In this document: positions 24,101 through 36,028 of the stretch, in pieces
Layout: each line of letters begins with the position of its first letter
Numbering within the stretch: the stretch's first letter is position 1
NCBI RefSeq assembly: GCF_011397635.1
Contig: NC_064770.1
Coordinates: 22,252,200 to 22,316,199, forward strand
DNA: 64,000 nt
Origin: Epinephelus fuscoguttatus
Lineage: Eukaryota > Chordata > Actinopteri > Perciformes > Serranidae
Direction of reading: 5' to 3'
Program-made: the position numbers and the translations under genes
Notes under the pieces: generated by a model
What the model saw: only the letters and a program-made list of their open reading frames with translations
Databases searched by the model: none
Told to the model about the DNA's origin: nothing

Positions 24101-27100
24101 GAAGTCACAGCTGTTGAGAAATGGACATTGTGATTTGGAAACCAGCATGAAGAATGACATGAATCCAATCAATTAGTGTTTGTGTTTTTAAATGAATCAA
24201 GGGTAGCTGTGGGATTTTTTAATCGTGACCCTATTTTCCCACATTTTTTGTTCAAGTGACTAATAAGAGCAACAATATTTGAAATTGCACCAGTTTGAGC
24301 AAGAGCGCTGCAGCCAACAGCAGCAAAACGGACAGCAATATAACCATTTCAGGCGTGTGCACAATGTACATTTACGTTCACTAAAAGTGGAAGTGAGTCT
24401 CACAACATTATGGAAGGGATCCATGGAGAGGTTTTTTGTTCAAGAATAAGCATCAGCCCCCAAAATCGACATCACTTCAATAGTCTCCTCTATGGTTTGT
24501 CAGCCAAAACAAACAGTATATCCAGAAGTCAGCTGCTCGTCTTCTCACGCACTCTTGCACTCGTGATCACATTACCCTCATCCTTCATAACCTCCGCTGG
24601 CTCCCCATCCACCAGCGTATCCAATTCAAACTCATCACTTACAACCTTGCTCCTCCTTCCTGTCTGAGCTCCTCCACCGCTATATAAATCCAATGTAATC
24701 TTATTATTCAAACAATTAATATTGCCAAACCACCAGGCTCCATTTGAATAACACTAATTTTAGTTTGTACAGAGTCAGCATAATTTTAACGTGAGTTTAA
24801 TATTGTTTCTGTCAGCTTTCAATGAAGTATTTTTTACAATGATAGAATTACTGTTTATTTAAATTGAGGATGGTGGGTTAGGCGATAGCAATTTCGGGGC
24901 TGTTTCTGGTTAATCAAAAAGGATCTTACTCCTTGACAGAAAGGTCTGTTTCTGTAGGGATCCTTTCCATGATGTTGTCAGACACTCAGAATAACAATTT
25001 GAGCCTGCAGTGGCAAAAACAAGCACTTTTAGTGAAGGTAAAATGACATTGCAGCCTGTTTCGCAGCTGCTGGCTACAGCCCTCTCACTCAATATCAAAA
25101 GCTTTTAGACACAAAACTCTCATTAATAGGGACCAGGTTAGAAGATACTGTATCAGTATCAACCGTGTCACTGACATAAAATCATTGTTGGGAATCGTTT
25201 GTGTAGTCTACAACAACACAAGTCACACACAACAGACCTGCAGCCAGTAAAGTAGGCAAAGATATTTTCTAATCTGTAGGTCACGTAATGGCACATACTA
25301 TACTTTATATACACTCTCATCACATTGTCAGACTCATGATGGACAGTCCAAAAGAAAATAAAATCCATGCAGTAGAACAAGAGAGATCCTATTCTTTAGT
25401 TGCTAATGTAGTCTTCACCCATTTGCCTCAAGCAGAGATGAGGCGCAGACTACAGGGGCTTGCAAAACGACCAGCGCTCACTCAAGTGACATCTCTTGAC
25501 ACTTCCTCACACAGCTCCCTGTGGAGACACAATACTTTATACAACTTCTTTCCCCATATGCAGCAGTACCTCCTAACACCTATAAACAGACTTTGATGTG
25601 TAAAATCTGTGCAGTTCCTCTTTAACTTCAGTGTTTCTTCTTGACTAATGGAAGTTATATCGATCAGGGAGACTATATATTAGAAATGCCTCTCAGTTTA
25701 ACACATTACAATTCAACAGTCTCCAAAATTAAGTAAAATCAACACATCTGCACTAAGTCACAAAACCCACCAAATCAGTTTCAACAAAAAACAAACATTT
25801 TGCCCTCCATGGAGGTGGAATTTGGTTCAAGGCTGTTGTCTTAGAAATTAGTTTTCACTTGTGGCAACTGGGTGTAGAAGTAGCTGAGTAATAGCTTGAA
25901 TCAAAAAGAAAGAAAGCTTGTGCAGGTGAGAAATTACTTTTTACTGCCCAATTTCATTAAACTAGCTCTCAGAGCCCAAAGCCTCTGTATGAAAACCTCA
26001 AGCATTTGCTGTCTTAGTGTGATATTAAAAGGAAATCTGACAAAAGCAAAATCTGGATGCGTATCTTCTCATAATAGACTTTCTATGTTCGTCTGATGCT
26101 TCTTGTTCTCCTTCCTATTCCCTCTCCAGTTTCTTCGAGAACATGAGTCGAATCATCGCTCCCAAATACGTCCCCACCGAGACAGATGTTCTGAGAGTGC
26201 GAGTGAGGACCTGTGGAATCATTGAGACGCAGTTTCAACTTAATGAAATGATCTTTCGGTAAGACTTATTAAACTGGCAGTGTGAATTCAGCAGTGGTTG
26301 CAACATGATATAGTGCCAATGCTGTATATTGAGTTAATAAAGGTAAAGGTTTTATTAAGTCACACTGGGCTCTCAAAAAGCATATTATACAGAAATACAT
26401 TGCTGAATATGCACTGTTAATATTAACACAATATTTCACCTGCCTTCACTTTCAAAGGACAGTTGAACTCTTTGCTTTTTATACTTAAAAATGAACAGTC
26501 AAGCTATTCATGTCTTATGGCGTTATGAAGTGTTAATAATGTTACCTTGAATAATTCTAATGAAGCAATCGTAATTATAAACTGGATATTAAGTCTAAAA
26601 GCAACATTTAATGCAAACCTGGGGGGGTATAGACATCACTGCATGCACAGTCAATGTGTATACATGGCAACCACATGTACACATGCAGTTTAACACAAGC
26701 ATGCTGTTACACACACATACACAAAACACTTGATGTCAGACTGTAGGCTTTACATTGCATACTAAGTGTGTTTCAATATGTATCTGTAGACGAATAACAA
26801 ATCAGTTTTGGTCAGGGATGAGAAATGGTAAGATTTTATTGATCCTTATTCCATTATCTGTTCTGCTTCAGTCTTTCTGATACTTTATTGATTGCCTTAT
26901 TGATTCTTGATCAGTTTTCTGTTTGGGGAAAAAAGTTTTCAGCATCAACGCAACAATTTTGTTTTGCCTTCACACAGGCAATAGCTGTGGCTGGAGGCAT
27001 ATTTTCAGGTTGTCCGCCCGTCCCATTCTTATGAACGCAATGCCTTAAGAATGCCTAAAGGTCATTTTTCCAACTTTGGAACAAACGTTCCCTTGGACTC

Positions 27101-30100
27101 AAGGACGAAGTTAGATATTTTAATTGTCAAAGGGCACTGGGACCTTGCATCTGTCTCATTCTCATGAAAGCAATATTTCAGGAACACAGTAAGGGAATAT
27201 TTTCAAATTTGGCACAAATATCAACTTGCGGCCAACAGTGAACTGTTTAGAGTTTGGGGGTCGAAGGTCAAGGTCACTGTGACCTTGTGTATGTCTCATT
27301 TTGTGAATGTTTTGTGTCAAGAGCGCTTTGTTTTTGGCCATAACTTAGGAATTTATTTGCGAATTTTCACACAAATGTCTAATAGGATAAAATAATGACG
27401 TGGTGACATTTTCTATCTGACAGGTTAAAGGTCAGCTTCATAGTGACACTTTTCTGGCCATTATTCAGCGTCATAACTGAGAAGCAGAAGGGGAGACATT
27501 TTGTCAGATACTGAATCTGTGACACTGATGTTGGGTGTCCATCTTAAAACTGTGCTAATGGTATAGATCTTCTGTGCAGCTGGGGGGGAAGATGGGTGTG
27601 AAGCATCCATGTTTTTCACAGACATTGATGTAAATTGTAATTGCAACTTGCCAAGTTCGTGAAGGCATACAACCAATAATTGTAATTCTAATTATCTCAG
27701 AGTCTGAATAGTGTTGATGAAATGAGAATATTTGTACAGCCTTCAAATTCAGCGAGTATTTCTTAGTCAAATGAAAAACGTGCCAAGACTGTCTTCATGG
27801 TGCTAATGCTATTGTAACACAGGATATTGACCCTTGGTAATGGACATGCTGCGCAGTTGGTAAGCAGTGTCACATGTGCATAGAGTGTCAGATACAAAGC
27901 ATTTGCGGAATTTATAGTGTTTTTCCCCCACCCTTACTTGAAATGATAATTTTATAGAAATTATAGAAATTACCACCAGCACTGATGTTATCTTTGTTTG
28001 TGAAATGAAGCAATGCTTTGAACCATTTCTTCCTCTGTGTCGCAACTCCTTGTTGCAGGTTTCCAGTTTATGAGCATGAGCTTGATGTCATTGTTTGGCA
28101 GAAAAACATGCCAGCATCAGTAAAAGCAATTGCTAAGCTAAGATTCCAATGGATCAGACAATTTAAAACCGGTTCTCAACTGGAACCAGTTCCCTATTTT
28201 TTTGGTTGTTTAGCAGATTTGTGCTTTGCGCCGCTGCCTTTAAAAGGTTTTGATTATGTTAGTAATTAGCTTGCTTGGTAACGAGGAGCAGCCTGTAATA
28301 AAGATGGCTTTGGAGCTGTTAGAAGTTGTAGTTGCTCAGTTGTTTTTATGGTTATTGTTCTGCATGTTTGTCCTTTTATTGGACAGTTGACAGCATACAG
28401 ACAGTCAAGAAACAGCAGGAGAGAGAATTTATAATTCATAAGCCTGTAGCACAAAATATCGTAACTTCAAATTTTAAATAAGTACATTTGATTAAATGTT
28501 GGCTGTGGTGACAACAACCACATTTTACCACTCTCTAAATAGGTTTTCAGTAAAACTTGTGATGACTGAGAAGGTATGGAACTGATCAACAATAAATAAC
28601 TTTGGGAAGTGGGTGTCAATAATGTCAGTATACTCAATTTCCAATCAATGGGTTAAACACAAAACCTATTCTATGGTGCATTGAGGACTTGGACTTAAAT
28701 TTATTTTCCATCAGAGTTACTGCTCATGGAGTTGTCATACACTCTTTAAGATGATGCTGTCCTAGAAAGCAGTTTGTTGAGCCTCCAGAGACTCGGCCTC
28801 ACCACCAACACTTGAACGGTCCCTGATTGAAGCTGAACTCTTCTGAGCTGCAGGAAGCAGCTGCCTGGGCATGGCTCAGACATGAAATATTGATGGCTTG
28901 ACTCCACCTGGTTATTCCAGGAATAATAACACAAATATGGAGGAAGCGTACAGAGTAAGCAGTCATTCTTGATTCCCCCTGCGCCTTGTGCTACGACTGC
29001 ATTCAGTGTGTGGGTCATTATAAGAAATCCATACAGACCAAGACATCATTAATATTGTAAACACTGTAGCTTCTTCAACGTTAGACCTGCTTCAAAGTTA
29101 GGACTGCACAATGAATCAAATTATTATCAGAATCTTAATATGGGCAAGTTCAGTATCCAAATTTCAGGACCTGAATTTTTTTGATAAAGGTTAAATGTGT
29201 TGGAACATCCATGACCTCCAGCATGCACTGGGGCAGTTTGCAGCTGAGTGTGAAGCGGCAGGGATAAAGGTCAGCACCTCCAAATCTGAGGCCATAGTTC
29301 TCTGCCGGAAACTGGGGGATTGCCCTCTCCAGGCTGGAAGAGAGTTACTGCCTCAAGCGAAGGAGTTCAAGTATCTTTGAGTACTGTTCATGCCTGAGGG
29401 TAGAATGGAGCGTAAGATTGATCAGAGATTTGGTGCGGCTTCTGCAGTGATGCAGGCGCTGCGCTAGTCTGTCATGGTGAAGAGGGAGCTGAGCCGGACA
29501 GTGAAGCTTTTGATTTACTGCCTCATCTACGTCCCAACTCTCACCTATGGTCATGAGCTCCAGGTAGTACCCGAAAGAATGAGATCACGGATACAAGCGG
29601 CTGAAATGAGTTTCCTCTGTGGGGTGTCTGGGCTCAGCCTCAGAGATAGGTTAAGGAGCTCGGACATCCGGAGGGAGCTCGGAGTAGAGCCGCTGCTCCT
29701 TCGCGTCGAAAGGGATGAGCTGAGGTGGTTCAAACATCTGACCAGGATGCCTCCTGGGTGTCCCACTGGTAGGAGGCCCCGGGGCAGACCCAGAACACGC
29801 TGGAGGGATTGCATATCTCATCTGGCCTGGGAACCCTTGGAGTCCCCCTGGAGTAGCTGGAAAGTGTTGCTGGGGAGACGGAAGTACAAAGTACTTTGCT
29901 TGGCCTGCTGCCCCGGCAACTCGGCCCTGGATAAGCGGACAAAAATGTAATGGTGTTGCAACATACCATTATAAATGAAGCATTGTGGTGTTACAGAAAT
30001 GCTCCTGGCGAAATGCTAAACTTTCATTGAAGGACATTTCATCATATGATATTCTAGATGTTCAAAAGGCATTTGGGAAAACAACTGCAGTGTACTTAAA

Positions 30101-33100
30101 GCATTTTTTATCACCTTTGCCAATTTTCAAAGCCGGAACTGCACATAAATATTTGATACCTCATAACCTACCAAAGTATAAAGTTATGTTTTTATTCCTT
30201 ACTGTAGTGGTGCAATGTCTTTTTGTTTTACTTTCATGCTGAATACAATAACAGTGTGTAGGTGGTTCAAGGTCATCAAGCAACATTTCCATTCAGATAC
30301 CACAGAACAATAAGCCAGCCAAAATTGTGCAACATTGAAGACCATGTAAATATTATAACTGTCCATATGCAGTCTGTTATTATGTTCCCTGCAGCACTTA
30401 TAATATTCTGAATAATAAACAGACATGTTACATAGAAGCAGTTTATGTGGCCTTGCTTTCCATCTCCTTATTGAATTATAGGCATACGATTTTAATATGT
30501 TCTCAGGCAATAGTCATACGCATGGCTAAAACAGCATCAGACTGAGTCAGTCTCATATGTCTTGAGCTGATTTCACTAAATACCTAAATTCAATAATGTT
30601 ATTTCCTCAGGTCTTGTGAGGTGTATCAGTTTACAGGTCTGATCTTGCTCTTCCACTAAATCTGAAAAACCATAAAAGCCGGCCATGAGTGATGGTTTTC
30701 TTTTCTGCAGCTCAGAAACTACAGCTGTCAAACACCACAGTTAAGGCTTATTGTCCCCCGGCTTGTTAAATCTGACTCTTGACCCAGGGGATAAACGCTT
30801 CATTGCCTCTGACATGAGTACTGCAATCATGCACCTGGAGACCGTCTGGCCCAAATGGGAACTCATTACCTGTGTCACCAAGACCCTTGACTGCACTATC
30901 GTGCCGCACCATAATTTGAAGTGGATTGCCCCAATATTTGAACCGGGTTTGAATTAATATCATTATTCAATATAAAGGATATCACCCTAGACTGAAATAG
31001 TTTTCTGATATTTCTAATAAACTCATGTGACCAGTCTCTGGAGAGTTTAGCACACACAAGCGCTCCATCATGTCTTTATAGATTGTTAAGAGTGATTTAA
31101 GGTGTAAAACACACACAGTGAATCATACTTTTCTCTCTCCTTTGACGCACGGTCTATGTGAGCTGTTGTAAGCAACTCACTGGATGAGTAAAGCATGACT
31201 GGATTGCTTTTTGCTTACTGACAGGTTGTATGATGTCGGGGGCCAGCGCAGTGAGAGGAGGAAGTGGCTCAGCTGCTTTGACTGTATTCAGGCCGTGTTG
31301 TTTGTCGTGGCCCTCAGCAGCTATGATATACAGACGGAGGAGCCTTCAGGGGTATGGTAATTTTTGTGATGGTATAAATCAAATTTGATACTGTGTGTTA
31401 TTACTTGGCAGAAAAGTCACTGATTTTAGCTGAATGTGTTGCTCTCGGCGCCTCTACTTCATTTTCCTTCAGAATCGCCTGCAAGAAAGTCTCAAACTTT
31501 TTACATCCGTCTGCACCAACGCAGTTTTCAGCAGCGCCTCACTGGTAAGTTTATTCACACCCTGGCTTTCTTACAAGGGCTCTATGCAAAATTCAGAGCA
31601 CATGAGTTGTCTTCTCAACATGAAGGTGGCTGAGCTGGTGGTGAGAAGCTAACGATGCTAACTCCATAAACAGGAAACAGACGTATGAACCAGACTGGCT
31701 TGCCACAGCCAACCACAGAAGTGTGCCTTTATTCTCAGCTCTTGTTGCTCCGTCTGTTTCAAAGCTCATCTAAATGTGTGGAGGTGACGAAGGCACTGAG
31801 GGGCTTTTTCGGTAATCATTCATGCCAAGCAGACGTGACACAAACTGGGTATGATTGCGTCTGACAGACATAATTAGCATACAAAGTCTAGCTGAGATGT
31901 AGGGCAGGTGATGTGTGTTTAGTAAGTTGGCTGTGAGCACTGTTTAACACCTGGTGTAGTGACTTTTATTTATTTCATATTGTGAGTTTCTCGGGCTCTT
32001 TGTATCAGCATTTATATCTCACGTGTTGGTCAGTAGCATTTATATCTGTGCTTGATTAACTCGAGGCGTTTAGGGGCAAGGGATATCTTACAGATATTCT
32101 CTTGCATCATTTTTAAAAATATTAATTGTGTTTCCAGTGCTGGACAGTGTATTGCTTCTCTATTAGCGGTGTGAAGAGATCTGCTTTAAATAGAGATTAC
32201 ACATTATTATGCATTCAAGGCAAGGCTACTGAAAACCAAAATATATTTGTAGGTATTTGTAAGATTTTCATTTTTCACTGAGTGTGGTTCATTTTTGTGT
32301 AAAGTGCCAGTAGTGTGTGTTTTCATGGACTAGTCTGATACACACGTTGTGCATTAGTGTGTTTTGGCTCTAGAGGTGCAGTTTCAGCCGATGGCTCAGT
32401 GTAGAGCAGGACGCTTGTATGTATGGAGGGTATTTATTCCCTCGTGAGTTAGATCCACCGTGTCCTCATTACAGAGGATGTCAGGATGCTCTGTGTGTGA
32501 TATACAGCAGTATGGAGATACTATCTTATTCATGAGGCTCATGCAGTCTTTTCATAATTTTAAACTGATACTTAAATGTTGTGAATGTGATACATTTCAC
32601 ACCCATGAGTTATGTTGTGAAACTGTACCCAAAGTCATCCACTAGAGGGTTATTTGACTGTTGCCACTGTGGATTTTCTTTTTTAAATTTACAATTCTGG
32701 TGCTCTATCTCTCCTACAGATTCTGTTTATGAACAAAACCGACCTTTTCCGAGACAAGATCCTACACTCTGGAAGACACTTGAGATTTTACCTGCCTAGT
32801 TACAAAGGTACTTTAGAGAGGATTGATTGTTTTATGTTTTATGATGCAGGTAGAGCTGTCAAATATCTGTGTGATTTTTGAGTATGGCATATTTTTGCCT
32901 TTTTGTTTTGGGCAAACCAAGACAGTTCAAATAGTTATTTAAACAAAGATGATAGATTTTAAACATATTTAGTTATCTTAGTATCTTAATAGTAATCTAG
33001 TGATCTTGGGAATCTCACATTTACATTGCAACTGCCCCAGTGTTCTGACCCCAAACTTGAGGAACTGCTGACATATGCTATCAGCTGTGTGCAGCTCTGG

Positions 33101-33717
33101 AGTTCACAACTTGTAACTCAGAGGTATATTTTAAAATTCTTACTACCTCATGGAATTGGTTGTGTGTGTGTGTGTCTGTGTCTGTTTTTGCTGGGTGGTC
33201 GCTGCATCCTCTGTGTCCGTTGGGTAATCAGAATTCCTTCTGGTCAGAGAGCATCAGAGTATTCACATACAGTCCTCTGTTTGTGTGTATATCATTAATT
33301 CTGGCCAGATCATGGTCATACATATTTCACACTCATTCACAACAACTGAGTACTGAACTCTGTGTCATGTTTTATTTGTGTGTTTGAGGATTGAGGAGGA
33401 AAACTTGTGTTGAGTTTCTCACCGGAAGACCATGTCTTGCTTATCAATATTTAATCAATGAATCAGACCGACTGTGTGCAGTTTGGACTGTCCTTAACAC
33501 TGACTCCTCACTTCACTGAAATCCAGGAGCCGATGGTGACGTGGACGCTGCAGCCCACCACATCACTGCCATGTTCTCGTCATGCAACAGCCGCCCGGAC
33601 AAGCCCATCTACCACCACTTCACCACTGCCACAGACACCGCTAACGTACAGGTTGTCTTCCACATGGTCATAGATCAGGTTATGAGTGAGAATCTAGCGG
33701 CTGTGCAGCTGCTGTAA
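21122..33717 (+). CDS. gnav1: G protein alpha subunit, Gv class, 9 coding exons
   Basis: Heterotrimeric G-protein alpha subunit: a GTPase switch acting under seven-transmembrane receptors at the inner membrane face. Exons: 21122-21245, 21335-21426, 21530-21622, 21904-22064, 26130-26258, 31225-31351, 31473-31544, 32720-32807, 33527-33717. Phases join to 358 codons. Motifs in order: P-loop GSAESGKST (about 42-50), switch I RTCG with its arginine, switch [14 protein letters not shown] with the catalytic Gln, NKTD, then TTATDT in place of the usual TCATDT. The C-terminus ENLAAVQLL lacks the Cys at -4, so pertussis toxin should not modify it. The N-terminus ([10 protein letters not shown]), helical-domain sequence and C-terminus best fit the Gv class, a fifth G-alpha class kept in fish and several invertebrates and lost in tetrapods. 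The start is uncertain: two upstream in-frame exons are possible. AATAAA at 33,882 is a likely poly(A) signal. Confidence 0.87.
22065..22995 (+). other. gnav1 intron 4, first part: nothing recognised
   Basis: No exon-like or repeat-like sequence that I can name. The next exon lies at 26,130. Confidence 0.5.
22996..23320 (+). mobile_element. 325-bp TTAA-associated MITE (AGGTCCAGTGTG family)
   Basis: The ends 'aaaggtccagtgtctaacgg' and 'cctacacactggacctttta' are inverted repeats flanked by T/A-rich TTAA-like sequence. The interior 'ctacagtggccgacacaaat' and 'catggtggactctgtggaagagga' match the 15,445-16,368 copy in the opposite orientation. This is the shortest and most complete copy in the window. 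Confidence 0.8.
23321..24470 (+). other. gnav1 intron 4, middle part: nothing recognised
   Basis: No coding homology, RNA gene or named repeat is visible. Confidence 0.5.
24475..24680 (+). mobile_element. L2/CR1-type LINE fragment in gnav1 intron 4
   Basis: A frame with small disruptions reads [21 protein letters not shown], then [21 protein letters not shown]. This is the conserved stretch C-terminal to the reverse transcriptase of L2/CR1 LINEs. About 200 bp survive, without ends. Confidence 0.75.
24681..26129 (+). other. gnav1 intron 4, last part, with a diverged dispersed repeat
   Basis: About 25,310-25,460 ('cattgtcagactcatgatgg', 'gagatgaggcgcagactaca') resembles 46,300-46,570 ('cattgtcggtttcatgatgg', 'gagatgaggaacaggctaca'), so the two are old copies of one repeat. 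I do not recognise the family. The rest shows nothing I can name. Confidence 0.45.
26975..27455 (+). repeat. Dispersed non-coding repeat with internal sub-repeats (GGTCAAGGTCA-containing)
   Basis: The stretch holds several diverged sub-repeats of 'ttcaaatttggcacaaa', 'gaaggtcaaggtcactgtgacc' and 'tctcattctcatgaaagcaa'. From memory this is a widespread fish repeat, probably a non-autonomous DNA element. The central 'tcaaggtca' matches the ERR/SF-1 half-site, and the adjacent palindrome 'aggtcactgtgacct' resembles an inverted receptor half-site pair. It lies in gnav1 intron 5. Confidence 0.6.
27456..29190 (+). other. gnav1 intron 5, middle part
   Basis: No exon is seen. Around 28,165-28,195, 'aaaccggttctcaactggaaccagttcc' resembles the terminus of a common fish hAT-type MITE, but I could not find its partner end. 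Confidence 0.45.
29195..29948 (+). mobile_element. RTE-clade (Rex3-like) LINE fragment, reverse-transcriptase C-terminus
   Basis: Plus-strand frames 29,195-29,380 and 29,474-29,950 encode the C-terminal half of an RTE-type ORF. Landmarks are [34 protein letters not shown], 'LTYGHEL', [19 protein letters not shown] and [14 protein letters not shown] stop at 29,378 and a second at about 29,467 split the frame, so it is dead. It ends at the usual 'ggataagcggacaaaaatg'. The same element's 3' end occurs inverted at 57,023-57,290. It lies in gnav1 intron 5. Confidence 0.85.
29949..31224 (+). other. gnav1 intron 5, last part: nothing recognised
   Basis: No exon-like sequence. A short frame at 30,751-30,957 looks balanced in composition but has no domain and no suitable flanking splice sites in phase. 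Confidence 0.45.
31545..32719 (+). other. gnav1 intron 7: nothing recognised
   Basis: The intron holds no coding homology or named repeat. Confidence 0.55.
32808..33526 (+). other. gnav1 intron 8: nothing recognised
   Basis: A short (TG)n-like run near 33,160-33,182 is the only visible structure. Confidence 0.55.
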
Positions 33718-33881
33718 GCATCTCCTGAGGGCTGTTAGGATTGTGAAGTTGTGTTTTTAGTCATCCAGCACTGGACTTTTAGTTTTATCACGATTGGTTT
33801 CACCATTTTAAAATAACTTATTTAAGCAGATGATGATGTTCTGTTAAGATGCACTTTCCCAAATTTATTTTAAAACATTTT

Positions 33882-33887
33882 AAATAA
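33882..33887 (+). terminator. gnav1: Candidate poly(A) signal of gnav1
   Basis: AATAAA 165 bp after the gnav1 stop codon, followed by T-rich sequence. It faces the npb poly(A) signal on the other strand about 340 bp away. Confidence 0.6.
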
Positions 33888-34224
33888 AATATTTATTGAT
33901 AAACATGCCTAGTCCTTTTAGTGCCGTTTGTTATATCTTCCATTTCAAAGACGATATCTATGCAGGAGTTTTTATTTATGAGCTGTTTAATGCATGCATG
34001 TTAACTGTAACTTGGAGACTGCACCAATTTTTAGTTATGTTTTTAAGGTTTGATTCATATACATTTAAATCATCCAGAACTGAATTAATCCCCAAAAGGA
34101 TTGTTCAAGTACTGATTATGACGTTAGCTTGCAAAAAGTGCAGTGTGTTTTTTATCAGTATATATGAGGAAAAAATAGAAGTTTTTCATTCAGTAATTTC
34201 AACAAGAGGCTGCAATGTGATTAA

Positions 34225-34230
34225 TTTATT
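34225..34230 (-). terminator. npb: Candidate poly(A) signal of npb
   Basis: TTTATT on the plus strand (AATAAA on the minus), about 240 bp beyond the npb stop codon. Confidence 0.5.
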
Positions 34231-34468
34231 AATGAAAACTCATAAAATATGTACAGTCATACATTACTTTTACAGCTTAAAGATTTAAGACACATTTTTT
34301 CTTAAAACCAATAAATAACCTGGTGAAATGGTAAATGAAAAGTATCATATCTTCCATCTAGTGCAACATTAACATTGAGGTTGAAGTCTGAGAAATGTAC
34401 AGTCATTAAAAATGGCACGCTTTCAAGAAGTAGGCTTCATCATCCAGCCCGGCTGTCGGCTTCACTGC

Positions 34469-35281
34469 TCAGTCTGCTGCACAGTCTGCGGAGTCCAGAG
34501 TGAGGAAGATGTCCGCTTTGCACTTAAATGAACCCTTCGTTGCCTGGAAGAGTTCACAGCTCTGCAGGTTTGGTGTGATGTCTTTGATGCAAACGGGCTG
34601 TTTGGAGAGACACAGACAAATGATTTTGTTACCTTAGGAAAAACTTAACCTTTTAAATTCTATACGCTTAAATCAGACAAACTGTGATGTGTGATATCCT
34701 AACAAATATAACACTCTGGACCTCATCTCAGTAGTTTGTCTCCTTTTATGTGACAACCAAATACATTTACTACCATAGTTTCCATCCTACATTTCAGAGA
34801 GAAATACTGCACTTTGTACTTGAGACAGTTTTGTATTTACTAGTAGTTTGGTAGATTAAGGTTTTAAAATACAAAACATGAAGTCAGTTTATAAAACTGG
34901 ATGCACCAAGAAGGATTAAACTGCCCAAAATTAACCAGCTACATTATTTTCCAGTGATAATACATCAATATAACACATTATTTTTGATATGGAACAAAAA
35001 CCAAGGAGGTCTTGCCGTTTGTAGAAAATGCAGACGACCAAGGAAAAAATGCTGAGGCACTCCGTCTTCAGGTAAAAATATATGAAGTAACTAACATTAT
35101 TTTTGATATCCTAAGTACATTCTAAATCATCTAACATCTAAATCTTCAACGTTCAGTGGTGGTGACTGGACAGCTCCTTCTGACTGGAGTGACCATGAGT
35201 CCAGGAGAAGGAGAATTTTTCTGGATATAAAAATAAAACGCAAAAATAAAAGAATATATAATACAAATATAAGTAATATTA

Positions 35282-35343
<62 letters not shown>

Positions 35344-35918
35344 TATAAAAAATATATAGCGCTAGAAAGAGGGGATTCACTGCAAAAATAAAACAAATGG
35401 TACTACAAACTAGCCAGAGTTTATGCCAAACTCATGAGCATAAAAGTTCAAAATCTGACATTTCAAAAGCAAAATCCTTCAGTAACTTCACCTGTTTACA
35501 GTCTGTGTTCAAGACAATCAAATGCTGTTTTGTACTTTTAAGGAAAATTGGATTTTCAGGTTAAACAAATCATATTAAACTCGGATAATGCGCTTTTACG
35601 CTGCGTAATGGCACTCCCATCCAACCCATAACGCCTTGATAAAACACAGTGATCACTGACCATCGTCTTCAGGATGTAACTCTGCGCAGTGAACTCAGGA
35701 AACACGCTGTTAGTCGCCAGTTCTTCGCCGTCTGACGGCTGCGGCTCGGCTCTCCTGATGTACGGTGACCTCCGGATTCCGGACAGCAACCCGGACGCCC
35801 TGCCCACTGAGTAGTAGCTCGGACCGGCCATCTGCTTGTACCACGCCTCCGTCGGACTGCAAGCCACCAGCACGGAGATCACCACGATGGGGAACACGAG
35901 TTTAGCGGGCATGTCCAT
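34469..35918 (-). CDS. npb: Neuropeptide B precursor, 2 exons
   Basis: Secreted neuropeptide precursor; the mature peptide is a ligand of the NPBW1/NPBW2 G-protein-coupled receptors. Minus-strand exons 35918-35661 and 34597-34469 join in phase to 128 codons, close to the human 125. The start MDMPAKL leads a hydrophobic signal peptide ([15 protein letters not shown]). The peptide begins [15 protein letters not shown] and continues [16 protein letters not shown]; Trp1, SVGRA, GLLSG and the RRSPY-RR processing sites match mammalian NPB. Exon 2 encodes the conserved tail with four Cys ([14 protein letters not shown] ... [16 protein letters not shown]). The exon 1 donor is gtcagt, slightly unusual. 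A 5' extension in the same frame is open but has no support beyond the TATA-proximal leader. The gene converges on gnav1. In human, NPB lies beside PCYT2. Confidence 0.95.
34598..35660 (-). other. npb intron, with an (AT)n microsatellite
   Basis: The single npb intron, about 1.06 kb. It holds a long (AT)n run at 35,286-35,338 and no other recognised feature. Confidence 0.6.
35286..35338. repeat. (AT)n microsatellite
   Basis: About 26 uninterrupted AT units in the npb intron. Likely length-polymorphic. Confidence 0.95.
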
Positions 35919-35993
35919 GTCGAGCACTGAGGCTAGGTCCTGTGCAACTCTGACTGACTGGTCCTCCTCTCTGTCACCGCGCACTGCTCCGGT

Positions 35994-36028
35994 CTTTATA
36001 CCCGTGATCGTACTTACGTCAACGTAAA
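35994..36028 (-). promoter_or_regulatory. npb: npb core promoter: TATA box and CRE-like element
   Basis: On the minus strand TATAAAG lies at 36,000-35,994, 76 bp upstream of the chosen ATG, a good distance for a short 5' UTR. Just upstream (36,014-36,028) the plus strand reads 'ttacgtcaacgtaaa', which contains two ACGT cores and a TGACGTAA CRE-like site on the minus strand. A TATA plus CRE arrangement is common in neuropeptide genes; function here is inference. Confidence 0.65.

Noticed and set aside
29474-29950. 158-codon frame considered as a host gene
   Set aside because: It is clearly the C-terminal part of an RTE-clade LINE, with a second truncated copy elsewhere in the window.
30751-30957. 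Possible extra gnav1 exon
   Set aside because: The G-alpha reading is continuous without it and no phase-compatible splice sites flank it.
33896-34288. 130-codon plus-strand frame after gnav1
   Set aside because: AT-rich, no domain, and it lies across the convergent 3' UTRs of gnav1 and npb.
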